Source: Cercophora sp. LCS_1
Lineage: Eukaryota > Ascomycota > Sordariomycetes > Sordariales > Lasiosphaeriaceae
DNA: 64,000 nucleotides
Assembly: GCA_036250225.1 (NCBI GenBank)
Contig: JAPZLL010000055.1
Coordinates: 63,697-127,696 of the forward strand
Reading direction: 5' to 3'
In this document: positions 31,844-42,744 of the stretch, piece after piece
Numbering within the stretch: position 1 is the stretch's first letter
Layout: the number at the start of each line of letters is the position of its first letter
Made by a program: the position numbers and the translations under genes
The notes under the pieces: generated by a model
What the model saw: only the letters and a program-made list of their open reading frames with translations
Databases searched by the model: none
Told to the model about the DNA's origin: nothing

Positions 31844-33299
31844 TCAAGCACCACCACCTCTTTCCTGCCGACGCAGAATATCCACCCCGTGCCCCCCCTC
31901 CCGAGCAATAAACGCCGCCCAAGCCTCCACCCCCGGCTTCTCTCCATACGTAACCGGCTCCTCCTTCCTCCCCGCCGGGTACAGCTTAAACCACGGAAAC
32001 CCCCTGATATCTCCATCCGGGACATCATTCGCCTCATAATCCAACTTTGCAATGACAATCTTATCCCGCGCCTTCTCGTCCTTCGCGTACAATGTCGCCA
32101 GCCTTTCATATTCGGGCAGCAGCGCCTTACACGGCCCGCACCACTGCGTGTAGTACTCAACCAATACGTCCTTGGTCGGATCGAGGATCACGTCGTCATA
32201 ACTATGTCCGACGACTTCGACCACGGGCCCTGTCTGGACAGTGGGAACCGGTTCAGATTTGATGGTGGGTTTGAGGGCGCCGGCGAGGAAGTTCGCGATG
32301 AAGAGGTCGATGTTGGTCGAGGTCGTAGGCTGGGTGAGGGGGTATTTGCGGTTCCGAGAGGGCGAGTGGATGGCGAAGGAGGGGTGTTGGGATGGTGGGA
32401 GGTGCATGGCGGAGGGGAGGTCGGGGTAGCTGGCGGTGTTGGCGGTGAAGAGTTGGATGAGGTTGTGGTATTTACGCGCCAGGGGGAGGAGGTCGGTGGT
32501 TGCTTGGTGGTGTTGGGAGGGAGAGGAGATGAAGAAGTAGCCGAGGGGCAGGGGTTGTTGGAGTCTGTCTTGGTACAGCTCTGGCAGGAGTTCCGTGACG
32601 AGAGGCCGAGCGGCGGCTTTGATAAACTCCCTTATCGCTTCGGCCGTGGAGGGATTTGGGAGGACGGATCTCTCCTCGGCTACATTCTTGTACACGACCA
32701 CACTCGGCACGCTGGTCCCCTCGGGGCTGCCGTCGTCGGAAATGCAAAAGACAATGTCGTCTCTCATCTCCTCGGCCACGGCCGTGAAACCTTGAAGCGC
32801 AGCCTGGTCTTCTGGCTTCAGATACGCAACGGCGACGGTGTTGTGGACCCTTTGGAGGTCGTCGAGTTCGGCCGATGACTTGATGTTGGTGACAGCCGCC
32901 ATGTCTTGCCTCTTGAGAAAGGCGAGGATGTCGTCTTTTCTGAGCAGCCCTCGGTACGTCTTAAAGTCTTTTCCATGGCAAAGAACGAGGGTCGGGTAAG
33001 CCCGGAAGTGGAACCTGGCCCCGAGACCAAGCTTGTTCGCAGCTTGGATTTGTGCGCATTGTATATTGGACCGGGATGTCAAGAGGGATTCGGCGACCTT
33101 GCACCGGCGTTAGCTGTCAAGATCGGCAAGACATGGTGATGAGGATATTATTGACTTGATGACATACCTCTTCGTAGATCGGGAAGAAGGTCTGGCAACG
33201 GGACACAATAACATGGACAATTGACAGCAGTACCGTGCTGTGGGTCTGGCAAAACTCGTCGACCGACTTCAAATCATCGAGGTGGTGAACATGAGACAT
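31844..33299 (-). CDS. Thioredoxin-fold protein, PDI-like, without signal peptide
   Basis: There are two exons, 33299-33168 and 33097-31844, over a 70-nt intron (GTATGT, CTAAC, GCAAG), giving 461 aa. The C-terminal thioredoxin domain has YYTQWCGPCKALLPEY with the redox pair at 364 and 367, and a cis-Pro region GFPWFKLYP. The N-terminal domain keeps the fold (SVDEFCQTHSTVLLS, then YPTLVLCHG) but has a single Cys (VSRCQTFFP) instead of CxxC. There is no signal peptide at MSHVHHLDDL and the C-terminus is GGGA, not an HDEL-type signal, so an ordinary ER protein disulfide isomerase is unlikely. A cytosolic thiol-disulfide role is inferred. Confidence 0.8.
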
Positions 33300-33566
33300 G
33301 GTGGATAGCTCGTAGAGTTTCGGCTGGTCGACGAGATCCAAGGTAAATCACACGGTTCCAATGCTCGTTAACAAGGGCTGGGGAAGAGGTGGGAGTGGGA
33401 GGAGTGTTGCTCAATCAGGAAGGCGGATACATCGGCTATTTAGCGAGGCAACCTCAATGACGTGTAGGCTCTCGAGTTGCCACACAGGCAACTTCAAGCC
33501 CAACTTGATGCAAGAGGGAGGCACAGAGATATGCGTTCCACCCAAAACCTCTAAAAACCCTTGAAG

Positions 33567-33945
33567 ATGCATCCGTCTACCGTTTTTGCCACCCTCCTCC
33601 TCTCCTCGGGCACCTTCGCCTCCTTGATACCCCGTAGGGGAGTCCCCATTGAGCTCTTGGGACGCGACGTGGACCAGAACGTATACAAGGTCTGCAGCAC
33701 CCTGCTGTGTATCGATCACAGCACCCAGAGTTGCAATGTAGGTACAACCGGCAGACTATTATAGGTCCGTAAAAGAAAATATTAACGGGCCTGCAGGATT
33801 CCTCGGACTGCAAAAATGATCCATACCGCGTGGTGAGTTGAAATGGTAGACTCATACCCTAGGACGGCCAAGTATTCAAACCTTTCAGTGTTGCACAATG
33901 CTTAACTATTTGCCCCCTAAGGAGATCTGGAAGCGGGATGGATAG
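33567..33945 (+). CDS. Small secreted cysteine-rich protein (SSP3)
   Basis: There are three exons, 33567-33737, 33797-33832 and 33889-33945, with introns of 59 and 56 nt, all phase 0; the second donor is a perfect GTGAGT. The product is 87 aa. The signal peptide is MHPSTVFATLLLSSGTFA. A possible Kex2-type site (PRRG) follows, so the mature chain may be shorter. Six cysteines lie in KVCSTLLC, QSCN, SDC and YRVCCTML. The last exon begins with the CC pair, as in SSP1 and SSP2, which hints at a distant relation. Function is unknown; it is effector-like by size and cysteines only. Confidence 0.62.
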
Positions 33946-35066
33946 AGCGCGAAGGAAGACGCCCCCAAGGGTATCGAGGCTTAAGATGATCTCTAGGTTG
34001 TAGTTGAGTTATATACAGCGGTTACCATTTTGTTTTGAGGAAGAGCCTAACTGTGGGGAACCGGCGCTTGGGTGTGAACTTTTTGGACGGTGTGTAGCGG
34101 ACTGGACATGGAAATAGAATGTGTTTCGATTCTGAAAACCTCATCGCATGCAATAAACGGAGTCTCTTTTAGGCGTAGCACCTCACGGAGGGTCAAGTGG
34201 CTACCCGCAAGTAACTCCCTGCAGGACCAAAGCTGTTCCCACCCGACACATTAGTGCACTTTTATGTAAAAGCCACGGCTCAAACTCAACAAGAGTGTCA
34301 ACCAAACGCTGGTTCAACCATCTGCCTGGATGCAAAGTGAAGAGGGGGGGCAGTGCCAAGTCGACATGTGCCATGATGCAACACTCAATGGAAGGCGTTG
34401 CGGCACGCCAAGGGCCGCAACTGCAGTCAATCTCGATAATGGTATATCCATCTGAAATCAAGTGGGCTTAATTTCCAGTAGGAAAAGAACAATCAGCGCG
34501 AGGGATCCCTGGGACGCGAAATCAGGGGTCTGGTTGTCAACACGGCTGCTTCTTGGTAGTACGACCGGGTCGAGTCTCTGTGTGATCGGATGATCAGTAC
34601 TACTGTTTCCGTGATGACCACCCCAGTAATGGGGTTGATGTGGCACCGCGAAGCAGCAGACTTGTGGCGTCAGCCATTTCTGGAGCGGTGGGTGTTTGTT
34701 CTGTGACCACGAACCTGGTTCGTCGCCTTCTGGGCTGTGCATGTGCGCAGAGATGCCAGGCAACGCCACCTGATATGGCATCACATCCGATTGGAGAGGC
34801 CAACATTTGGTTTCTGCAATCCCCGCGTTTCATCACAACAGGTCCAAGCTAGAATCGGCTCAATTTCCTCGGTGCCAATAACTGGAAAATGCCGCACACA
34901 CTTTCAGCTTTCAGCCCGGTGCCTCTCGTCAGTCTTCCTTATCTCACAGCAGGCTGTGTATCTACAAAACCCACCAGAAGCACAGTCCTAGTTCTTGCCG
35001 AGCGCAGTCAAACAGTTGTTCTCATCATTTCGTCAGCTCCGCATTCTTTCGCTCGAGACACACAGC
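33946..35066. other. Intergenic, no gene seen
   Basis: Only short open frames without domains occur. This is the upstream region of the HET gene at 35067. Confidence 0.35.
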
Positions 35067-37512
35067 ATGGCTGCAGTCGCCCTCGCCTCCGAGTTATATG
35101 AACAAGCGCAAAACTTTTGGTCTTATCTCATTTCGCCCTCCTCCTCCTCCGCTCTTGCCGGTGAAACGCCCACCGACTCGAATGAGTGGCCGGAAATCTC
35201 AGAGGCATGTGCACGATGCTCGGCCATGCTGACGGGGCCTCAAATCGCCACCGTCCTGCAAAAGAGAACGGACATGCATTTGGTCGAGGCCGAGGATGAA
35301 CTCATAAACGATCCTCGCGATACCCTGCAAAGTCTCTTCGCCCACCGTGTCACGTTCCGTAGGAGCCGCCGTGCATTGATGTCGGGTAGGGAACAAGGAT
35401 GCGATATGTGCGGAATCCTGCTCGATCTCGACCGCCGCTGCAACACGCCGGGAAGGAGACGCTCCGACCCCAGTATTGGAGTTACCAGTCTCGGAGAGGT
35501 GCAAAGAACATCCCCGAACGCAAGCGAGCTATCTTTTGTTGTAGCGCGAAGTGAGCACTTTGCTTCCATATTGAATGTGGCGGTTTCAGACCATATGATG
35601 AAGTTTCTCATGTTGGAGGTGTCCGCTCCTGAAGGTATGGGACCAACATTCTCCATGTTATAGTGATTGGTGGAACGACGGCTAAAACGGCGCACTCTCA
35701 GGCTCCTCCGCGGCGACTCTGTTCCCAGGCCAGCTGGTCCATCTCGGCGTCGGCTCGGCTCGGTCCTTCATCAAGGCTCGAGAATGGATTCAAGAATGCA
35801 ATCTCAATCATGCGAACTGCCCGAAGCTCGATCAGAGGCAACTCCCAGCTCGGGTCCTGGAAATTCTGCCCGATTCTACGGCCCAAGACGTTCGTGTGCG
35901 TCTGCACCGTAGTGACGGCCGGCTGGGGAAGTATGCCGCCCTCTCGTACTGCTGGGGCGGGCCGCAGCCGATCACGACTACCTGGGCCACAGAATCCGGC
36001 CACCTAGAGGGAATTTCATTTCAACAGCTACCCCGCACCATCCAAGATGCTCTAGTTTGCACACTGGAACTTGGGTTGCGCTATCTCTGGGTGGATTCTC
36101 TCTGCGTCATCCAAGACCCGTCGCCCGAGAAAGACGGAGAAATAGCAGAAATGGCGAACATCTACAGAAACGCGTACATCACAATCCAAGCCACGAGCGC
36201 CGGGTCGTGCCGTGACGGGTTTCTCCAAACCAGGAAGCAACGCACCCACGCGATCCGTCTTCCCTGCGAGTATGCTCCAGGCAGAGTCGCCGATATCGTC
36301 GTGTCACCGGCCATCGACGTTGTGATGCCACGACAAGGCCTGCGCGAACCTCTCCATGACCGAGCGTGGATTCTCCAAGAAGGGCTCTTGTCTCCACGAG
36401 TGCTGATGTACAGCAAAGCTCAGCTCTACCTCAAGTGCGCTTCCGGCTTCCACAAAGACGGAGGCCAGAGCACCTGGAAGACGTATGCGATGGGAATGGG
36501 CACGACGCCCGTCGCTGCAGAACATCTGAGCCTACTGGGTCACGGTTCGAGCAACAACGTGCAGCCAAATGACCGCCAGATCCGGGGATATTGGGAACGC
36601 CTCATCGTGGACTTTACGGCCCGGAGTCTGAGCGATCCTTCCGACAAACTCATTGCTGTATCGGGTCTGGCCAAGAGTTTCGCCGACCACACGGGAGATG
36701 CCTACCTGGCAGGCTGTTGGCGAAGGGACATCCTCTACGAAATCGGCTGGGTGCCAGGCCATCAAGCACGGGTGCCCGAACGGCACCACCGGGTCCTGGG
36801 GGGTTTAACTCGATGCACAACGTGGCGCGCTCCGTCCTGGTCGTGGGCTTCTGTCGACGGGCCTGTGTGGTTTCCCAGCGAGCGCCATCTCATCCCCGGC
36901 GAAGGTGCCTTTGAGCTCGATGGAGACTTGAAGTTTCTCGCCTGCGACTACCGGCCGGCCGAGGAGACCGCCCCTTACGGCCGAGGGGCGTTGAACAGCG
37001 GAAAGCTTGTTCTCGAGGGTCACCTCAAGTCCTTGGAGGACACGTCTTTTTACGACTTACGAATTGAGACGACCGGTGGCCTTGTTTCCGCCTCCTTTCG
37101 AGATAGGATGCCTCCGTCGGAGCTGCGAGCAAGGCCGTACGCAGGGGTGCCGCTCCTCCTCGGAACCATTGCACTGGATACACCTGATGGCATGTCCGGT
37201 AGTTGGATGCGCGCGTACGACCGCCCGTCCTGGTGGTGCTTGTTGCTCGGCTCGTTCACGACGGAGCATGAAGCCGAGGAGATACGATCCCCCGTCCCCG
37301 TGGAACCGACCTACGATTACATGGTCCCCGGCGCCAAGATACCCGTCATGATCGCTTTCGGGCTGGTGCTTGTGCGGGACCCGTCAACGCGCCACTTCCA
37401 GCGTGTGGGGACATTTCGAGGGAATGTATCCAATGCCCCCTTCCCTATTTCCCGAAAAGATGTGCTGGAGTGGTTCAAGGATTGCGAGGTACAACCAGTT
37501 GTCATTCTGTAG
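35067..37512 (+). CDS. HET-domain protein, intact
   Basis: There are two exons, 35067-35634 and 35702-37512, over a 67-nt intron (GTATGG..CTCAG, phase 1), giving 792 aa. The N-terminal 190 residues include CARC and CDMC pairs, which may bind zinc. The HET core runs from about 267: YAALSYCWGG, LGLRYLWVDSLCVIQD, IYRNAYITIQATSAGSCRDG, and DRAWILQEGLLSPRVLMY. The C-terminal signature WRAPSWSWASVDGPV is also present. The whole reading frame is open. HET proteins trigger a growth-arrest or death response when nonself partners meet in a fused cell; the partner is unknown. Confidence 0.92.
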
Positions 37513-38289
37513 ACTTATCGGTGTAGATCCTTTAGGCAGGGTGGGGGAGAGCGGAATGTTGGAGAGTTTCTCAGGACAGAGCTTGGTGACAAGATTGAAT
37601 CGGGAGTGAAGGGTGTAGTTTACTGCCGTTCCCCAAGAGCACTGCCACTGTTTTCTTTTGGGCGGCTGAGGGCCAAATAACCCCCTGTACATTCAGCCCG
37701 TCGACTTCACATTGTTTTGCTGTTGCGTAGCATCGCCTTCTCCGGCCATACAACTTCTGTAGGTCTGGTTCATACCGGTTACGCGAACTGACATATTCAC
37801 CGAGACCCGGGAGGGAACCTCTTTCAGCCTCAATATGTTTTCGGCGCCAGTATAATTCGACATACCGGCTGGTTCCTAGGGCTGAGCTGGTGATACCTAG
37901 AGCAAGAAGGAGTTAGTCAGTGTGTAACTTTCCGTTGTGGACACTCAAGTATATGAAAGTATATAAAGTCTGTTGCAAAGGCTCGGCCCAAACGCAAAGG
38001 CTGCTCTGGCCAGTAGTGTCGCAAACGCTGCACTCTGGATTTGATAAACTTGAAGGGGCTCGGACCCTGAATCCCTTCCCCCCTAAAGGTACCTAGCTAA
38101 GTCCACAACTGTCCACTGTACTGGTACCCTAATTGTTTAAATCCGGTCGCCATTCAGTGGCCAAGTTTAGTGTCGATGACTCGCAGGGAAGGCACGAGAT
38201 TGGGAACAAGATAAATTGTATCTAGAAAACGGAACTTTGTATGCTTTCACCATCTGCCGAGCGCTCCGCCACATCGATAGCTCAGCCGA
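37513..38289. other. Intergenic, no gene seen
   Basis: A TATATAAAG box-like sequence at about 37968 reads rightwards but has no gene in range on that strand. No exon is supported. Confidence 0.35.
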
Positions 38290-39001
38290 TTAAAGCATCA
38301 AGAGCAACACCGGCAACAGGGAAGCGATGAACCAGAGACCTCCGTCCACAGATTTCACACAAGACGATTCCCGCGTCGTCGAAGCAGAAGTAACAGCACT
38401 CGTCACCCTTGTCGGGGCGTCTGTCTTCGGTGAACTCGACCCCGTCGACGTCCTCACCAAGTTCATAGTCGACGTCCCCTTCCCGCAGCCAATCAACGGG
38501 GTAAAGGTAGTCACATCAAGATCTTTGTAAACCTTGTGCGTGACACATTGGTGATCGCTGCAGCAGTCAGCGCAAGATCTCGCCCTGGGTTCAGGCAAAC
38601 AAACCATCGAATCTCATCCCCATCAATGCCGCTCGCGACGCGCCCCGAGCAGGTCGTGTACACATCGTCATTGCCGCAGCCTGCGAAGCCGCTTCTCACT
38701 GTAAACGGGTTGTCGATGCAGTAGAGCCAGTCTATCCTTCGTTAGCGGGCTTCAGGGACAGTGGAAGACAGAGAGTCTCACAGTATTCGTCTGTCCCCTC
38801 TCGTTGTAAACCCATGCCGATCGAGTGTTCGTCTTGTGGAATGGGCGTTGTCACGAAAGAGTAGAATGACGTCGTAGCTCGCTCTCGGATGGGCGCCGGG
38901 TCAGGTGCGGGCGTGACGACCGGGTCGGCGCTCGCGGCGACAGACATCACTGGCATGGCAAATGCCAGCAGGGCAATCTTTCCGGAGAACTTCATGATCA
39001 T
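38290..39001 (-). CDS. Secreted cysteine-containing protein with Ser/Thr-rich stalk and hydrophobic C-terminus
   Basis: There are three exons, 39001-38782, 38731-38605 and 38557-38290, with introns of 50 and 47 nt whose branch points (CTAAC, CTGAC) are well placed, giving 204 aa. The signal peptide is MIMKFSGKIALLAFAMPVMSVAA. The middle domain has six cysteines (WLYC, AGC, TTC, RC, HQC, IGC). It is followed by a Ser/Thr-rich stretch of about 40 residues and a C-terminal LWFIASLLPVLLLML, which fits a GPI-anchor signal. Without the second intron the frame breaks, so the intron is well supported. Likely location is the cell wall or outer membrane surface. No known family. Confidence 0.68.
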
Positions 39002-39817
39002 TCTCAGCTCTCAAAATCAAAAATGGCAAAGTTCGTAATGATGTCAAGGAAGGAATGCCCCTCAGAAATCCGAGAGGCACTCGCTCTTTTGTACCGTCGC
39101 TCAAATTTGCCTTCAGCCTCGGCGCCCTCAACCCCCTTGCCTGTCGCGGTCTAGTTGAGGGTCGAAGAGGAAAAGCGTTGTCCTGGGTGGAGACGAGCTG
39201 AAAACAAGACGGCGCTATTGCCTGTGTGATGATGTGCGCCAAGGACGCGATGGACAAGGGTCCGTCTGCCTTGTGCTTCAGGATCGAGCGGGTCAAGGCG
39301 ATTTGTTAGGCACTTTTTCCCTGTGAAGAAAACCTGTTTCCTCATGCTAAAGAGGACCTGGGAAGGACTCGAAGATGTTGACGGATTTTGTGCCCCAGAT
39401 TGTGTGGAACCGACATTGCTGGGCATGCCGATTTGCCGGAATCTCGATGCTTGGCGTTTTTGAGCAGATGAGCACCCCTATTGACACTCTCGTCTGAGGT
39501 TCTCGACGCAAGGAAAAACACTACGACGGCTTCACGTAGATGAACGTCAACTGGGAAACATATTTCTTGATGGGTGCTACCTAGGTATCTCATGTCTTGA
39601 CGAAGATCCGATGGACGTCGATGAAGACCAGTTGAGATGCTTGATCGCACGTTAAGTTGCAAGTTGCCTTTTTTTCCTCCCGCTGTATGCCAGGCTCAGA
39701 AATAAATAGGAAATTAGGGAGTGAGATTGTCAACAAACGAAAACCAGGAGCAGGGGAATTGGTAGTCTAACAACCACGTGTTCCCGTTGAAAGGTCCATA
39801 CCACCGTGAGGGGCCAA
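39002..39817. other. Intergenic, no gene seen
   Basis: Frames are short; nothing is supported. The right end borders the duplicated block. Confidence 0.35.
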
Positions 39818-40165
39818 TTATATTTCAAGATGGCGGCCTTGTATGGGCGGAAGAGGAAGGGCGCCGATTTCGTCGAGAAAGAGAGGCCGATATGCCAGCG
39901 CCGTGCACACAAGTATCTGCCGGCAGACCACTTTGCTCGTCGCTGGTAGCTCCTTAATCATGCGGTCATAAAGTTCGTGGAGACCAGAGGGGACTTCGTC
40001 GAGCCCCGAGGTGGAGACTGCACTGTCCGAGAGAGTTAGTCGCTGCCCAGCAGAAGCCCATGCCCCCAGTAGGCGCGACAAGAGGACGAAGAACCGGCCT
40101 TGCCGTATAAGGAAGAGCCAGAGTTGGGCTAGTTTATTACAAAGAAGTAGACGAGGTGTTATCAA
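39818..40165 (-). pseudogene. NACHT/NLR-like relic
   Basis: An open stretch of about 115 codons includes VPSGLHELYDRMIKELP and, after a Cys, a block reading ALAYRPLFLDEIGALPLPP. These resemble the segment after the NACHT ATPase in fungal NLR proteins (PSGL-x-x-LYDRM and YRP-x-x-x-x-EL). No Walker motif, start codon or continuation is found, so this is at best a fragment. Similarity is judged by eye only. Confidence 0.35.
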
Positions 40166-40420
40166 TCGTGGAAGATTTCAAGTAGCCGGTCGAGAGGGTC
40201 GGGCGCTTCGGGCTTAGAGCTGAAAGAGCCGTCAGGGGATGTCCGCCGCACTGGCGTCTCGTGATACACGGAAGGCATGTATCTCAACCTCGACTCGGGA
40301 AAAGAGCTGAAAATTATGTTTTCGGGTAGGATACCACCATGGCGGTTGATGGCTTCTGCGTTGAGGACTTGAGCGAGTCGAAGGATGTCCAAAGCCATTG
40401 TGAAGAGGTCTAAGGTCACC

Positions 40421-40918
40421 TCAAGATCTTGGTGCGGTGTGTTGCACCCTGACATGGCGTTGCATATTGTCCTTGCGGTCAAAGGTTTATTGGCAGCCAG
40501 ACACGGGACATGTCCAAGGTCGCTTGCCGAATATGCCGGGATGACGGGATTTTTGGTGACGCTTGAGAGTGTTGATTTGTCCAAAGGGTCCTTCTTGACA
40601 CCCTGGAACGGTGCACTCAAACTGCGGTTTGTGAACGCCTCGAATGTGTCGTCTAAGAGCGATGACGTGTCAGCAAACCCACCTCTCAGATTTTGGGTTG
40701 GTCGAGGCACTTAACGCATGCCTGTCTTCGAGCGACTTGCCACAGCCCGGATGGGTGCAGGGGATTCGCTCCGCTTCGTCGATTGATGGTGTGCTACCTG
40801 CTGAGCCTGATGCAGTCGCCTGCAAAGTCGATGGTGGTCCAGGTTTGGGGGCGGGTAGAAGGTTTTTAGCTAAGAGATACGGGTTGAGGTCGAACTCAAA
40901 CTCGTATGGGCTGCCGTA
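40421..40918 (-). pseudogene. C2H2 zinc-finger gene, copy A, disrupted
   Basis: The visible exons are 40918-40716 and 40652-40421 over a 63-nt intron, ending at TGA after the third finger. The N-terminal part has FDLNPYLLAKNLLP, as in copy B (CFNPYLSQKGLLPL). Finger 1 is CTHPGC..H..H across the intron, finger 2 is CTVPGC..LKRHQKSRH, and finger 3 is CPVSGC..TFDRKDNMQRH. An in-frame TAA at 40489-40487 sits in finger 3 just after CQ, where a residue such as Gln or Lys would be expected. The first coding exon was not found. The large frame covering 40162-40710 on this strand is a shadow in another phase. Confidence 0.65.
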
Positions 40919-42251
40919 CTGCGGGGGTCTGTCTACTTCTGGGTTGCCGGAACAGTGACTAGAGTGGTGATGCGAGATTGGTTTTGCGCGAAGACAAGAT
41001 GCCTCCGCGCAAGATCAACTTTGTGGCTTTCTAAACAGGGATTGGGCCCTGCTCGCACACGCTCGAGGGCGTGGCTCACAGGGTCAGGAACTATGCGACG
41101 TGGATGACCAGGCGAGGTAGATGGTGGGTTACGGGGAAAAAAACAGTTGCGATCGAGGTTGGTGATGACGCAGGATTCATATCCGCAAGAAAGGCTTAGC
41201 AGGCCCTTGAGCACACAGCAAGAGGCATGTCATGCACGGCGTCGGGGCTGACAGTGGGACAGCCCCCATGTCATGTGGCAGTGATTGGCCCAGCACGATC
41301 AGAAAAGTGGCCGATCCCTCAATTTCCGCGACCTGGAGACCTGGGCACGGATATCGCTCCGGTGATGTGACGCGGGCAACTCAATATGGGCTCATTGATG
41401 GGGGCCTAATTGCAACTTTGTCATTCCCTACGGATAGACGTGATGCTTGAATACAGGCTGCCTCTTTTCCTCCCGCTATAGTCCTCCAACCAATAAACGA
41501 CCGACTAAACTGACAAACGGAATAACTCAACAGATTCGGGTTGAAACGATGAAAATGGGAAATGGCGCCGTCGAAACCCAAGCCCCGGCTCTTAGACGGT
41601 CTCCTAGAGTACGGTACAGTTCTCGGGACGTGCCTGCTCTGGATCCAAATCGACAGCGAGATTGTCCTAAACGTCGATTATCCAAAACATACCATGGCAC
41701 GTACCCTACCACGATCCACCCCAAGGATAAAAGACAGCAGGACCAAGAACTGGTCCTGCCGCAGGGGGAGCCAGAGTTGGGCTAAAAAGTTGAAAAGTAG
41801 TAGGCAAGGTCTTGTCGATCGTGAGGAGAGTGGTGTTGTGTTGGCTGCTGGGTCGGAGTCGATTACTAGAATTGGCACGAGCTTGACGCTGGTCTTGACA
41901 GGGGGCCGGAAAACAGGCGGTGGATTGTAGATTGGCGTAGGTTCGTAAAAGGTATACGATAGTGAAAGGTTGAACAGTGACCTCCGGTAACACACGAGTC
42001 CGTCGAACATCTCTTCAGGTTCAATGTTGCAATTATCCCATATATCCTGGTTGTCAACTGCGCGCCCGGTGGCCCATCGATTACGACGCCGTCGATCGCC
42101 GATTACGCTCCGGCGGAGGCATGGACGATGTAGTCCTGGATTCGTCGGCAGGGATGATCTTGTGCACAGCTCGATGTTGTTGCTGTCTCCGGAGGAACTA
42201 GAGTCATTGTCAAGACTATACCACAATGCCGCAAATGGGTCGACTTCGTCA

Positions 42252-42744
42252 TCAGAGTGCAGTTCGATGGATGTCCCTGACATGTCGTTGCAGATTGTCT
42301 TTGCGAGTGAATGTTCGAATGCATCCGGCGAAGGGGCACGGGAATGACTTGGAGACGCCATGGCGAGCGTCCCAGTGTCGATTGAGGTCGGCAATGGATC
42401 CAAAGTCTCTCTGCGTGCATCCTGGAGCTGGACACGGAAATGGGCGTACGTGAACGGCTGTTGTGTGGTGTCTGGAAGATGGACCAGGTTAGCTGCTGTG
42501 GGGTTGGAAACCAGAACGACTTGACGGTGGGAACTCACCCCAAAGCACTGGCTGACAGAAAACTCTTGTCCTCGCAACCCGCTTCGTTGCAGAAATACCA
42601 AACTGTGTTGATTGACGAAGTGTCGCCCTGAACCCGCACCACCTCGGGTTGCGTGATGGGTGGCTGGGGATTAGGCAGAGGTAAAAGACCTTTTTGTGAG
42701 AGATACGGATTGAAACATAGTTCAACCTCGTACGGGCAGACGCC
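42252..42744 (-). CDS. C2H2 zinc-finger protein, copy B (partial model)
   Basis: The exons are 42744-42539 and 42471-42252 over a 67-nt intron (GTGAGT..CCAG, phase 2). The first exon contains CFNPYLSQKGLLPLPNP and finger 1 (CNEAGC then HHTTAVH across the splice). Exon 2 contains finger 2 (CPAPGC..LNRHWDARH) and finger 3 (CPFAGC..TRKDNLQRHVRDIH), ending at TGA shortly after. The frame is open throughout this part, unlike copy A. The first exon with the start codon is missing from my model: 42744 follows an acceptor-like CCACAG. Probably a nuclear DNA-binding protein. Confidence 0.62.

Noticed and set aside
31823..32878. A 351-codon open frame on the plus strand
   Set aside because: It is antisense to the thioredoxin-fold gene with its CGPC site; the Gly/Glu/Val-rich composition is a shadow effect.
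41678..42601. A 307-codon open frame on the minus strand overlapping copy B
   Set aside because: The C2H2 fingers are read in another phase with a proper intron; the long frame has no domain. A similar frame at 40162-40710 over copy A is also a shadow.
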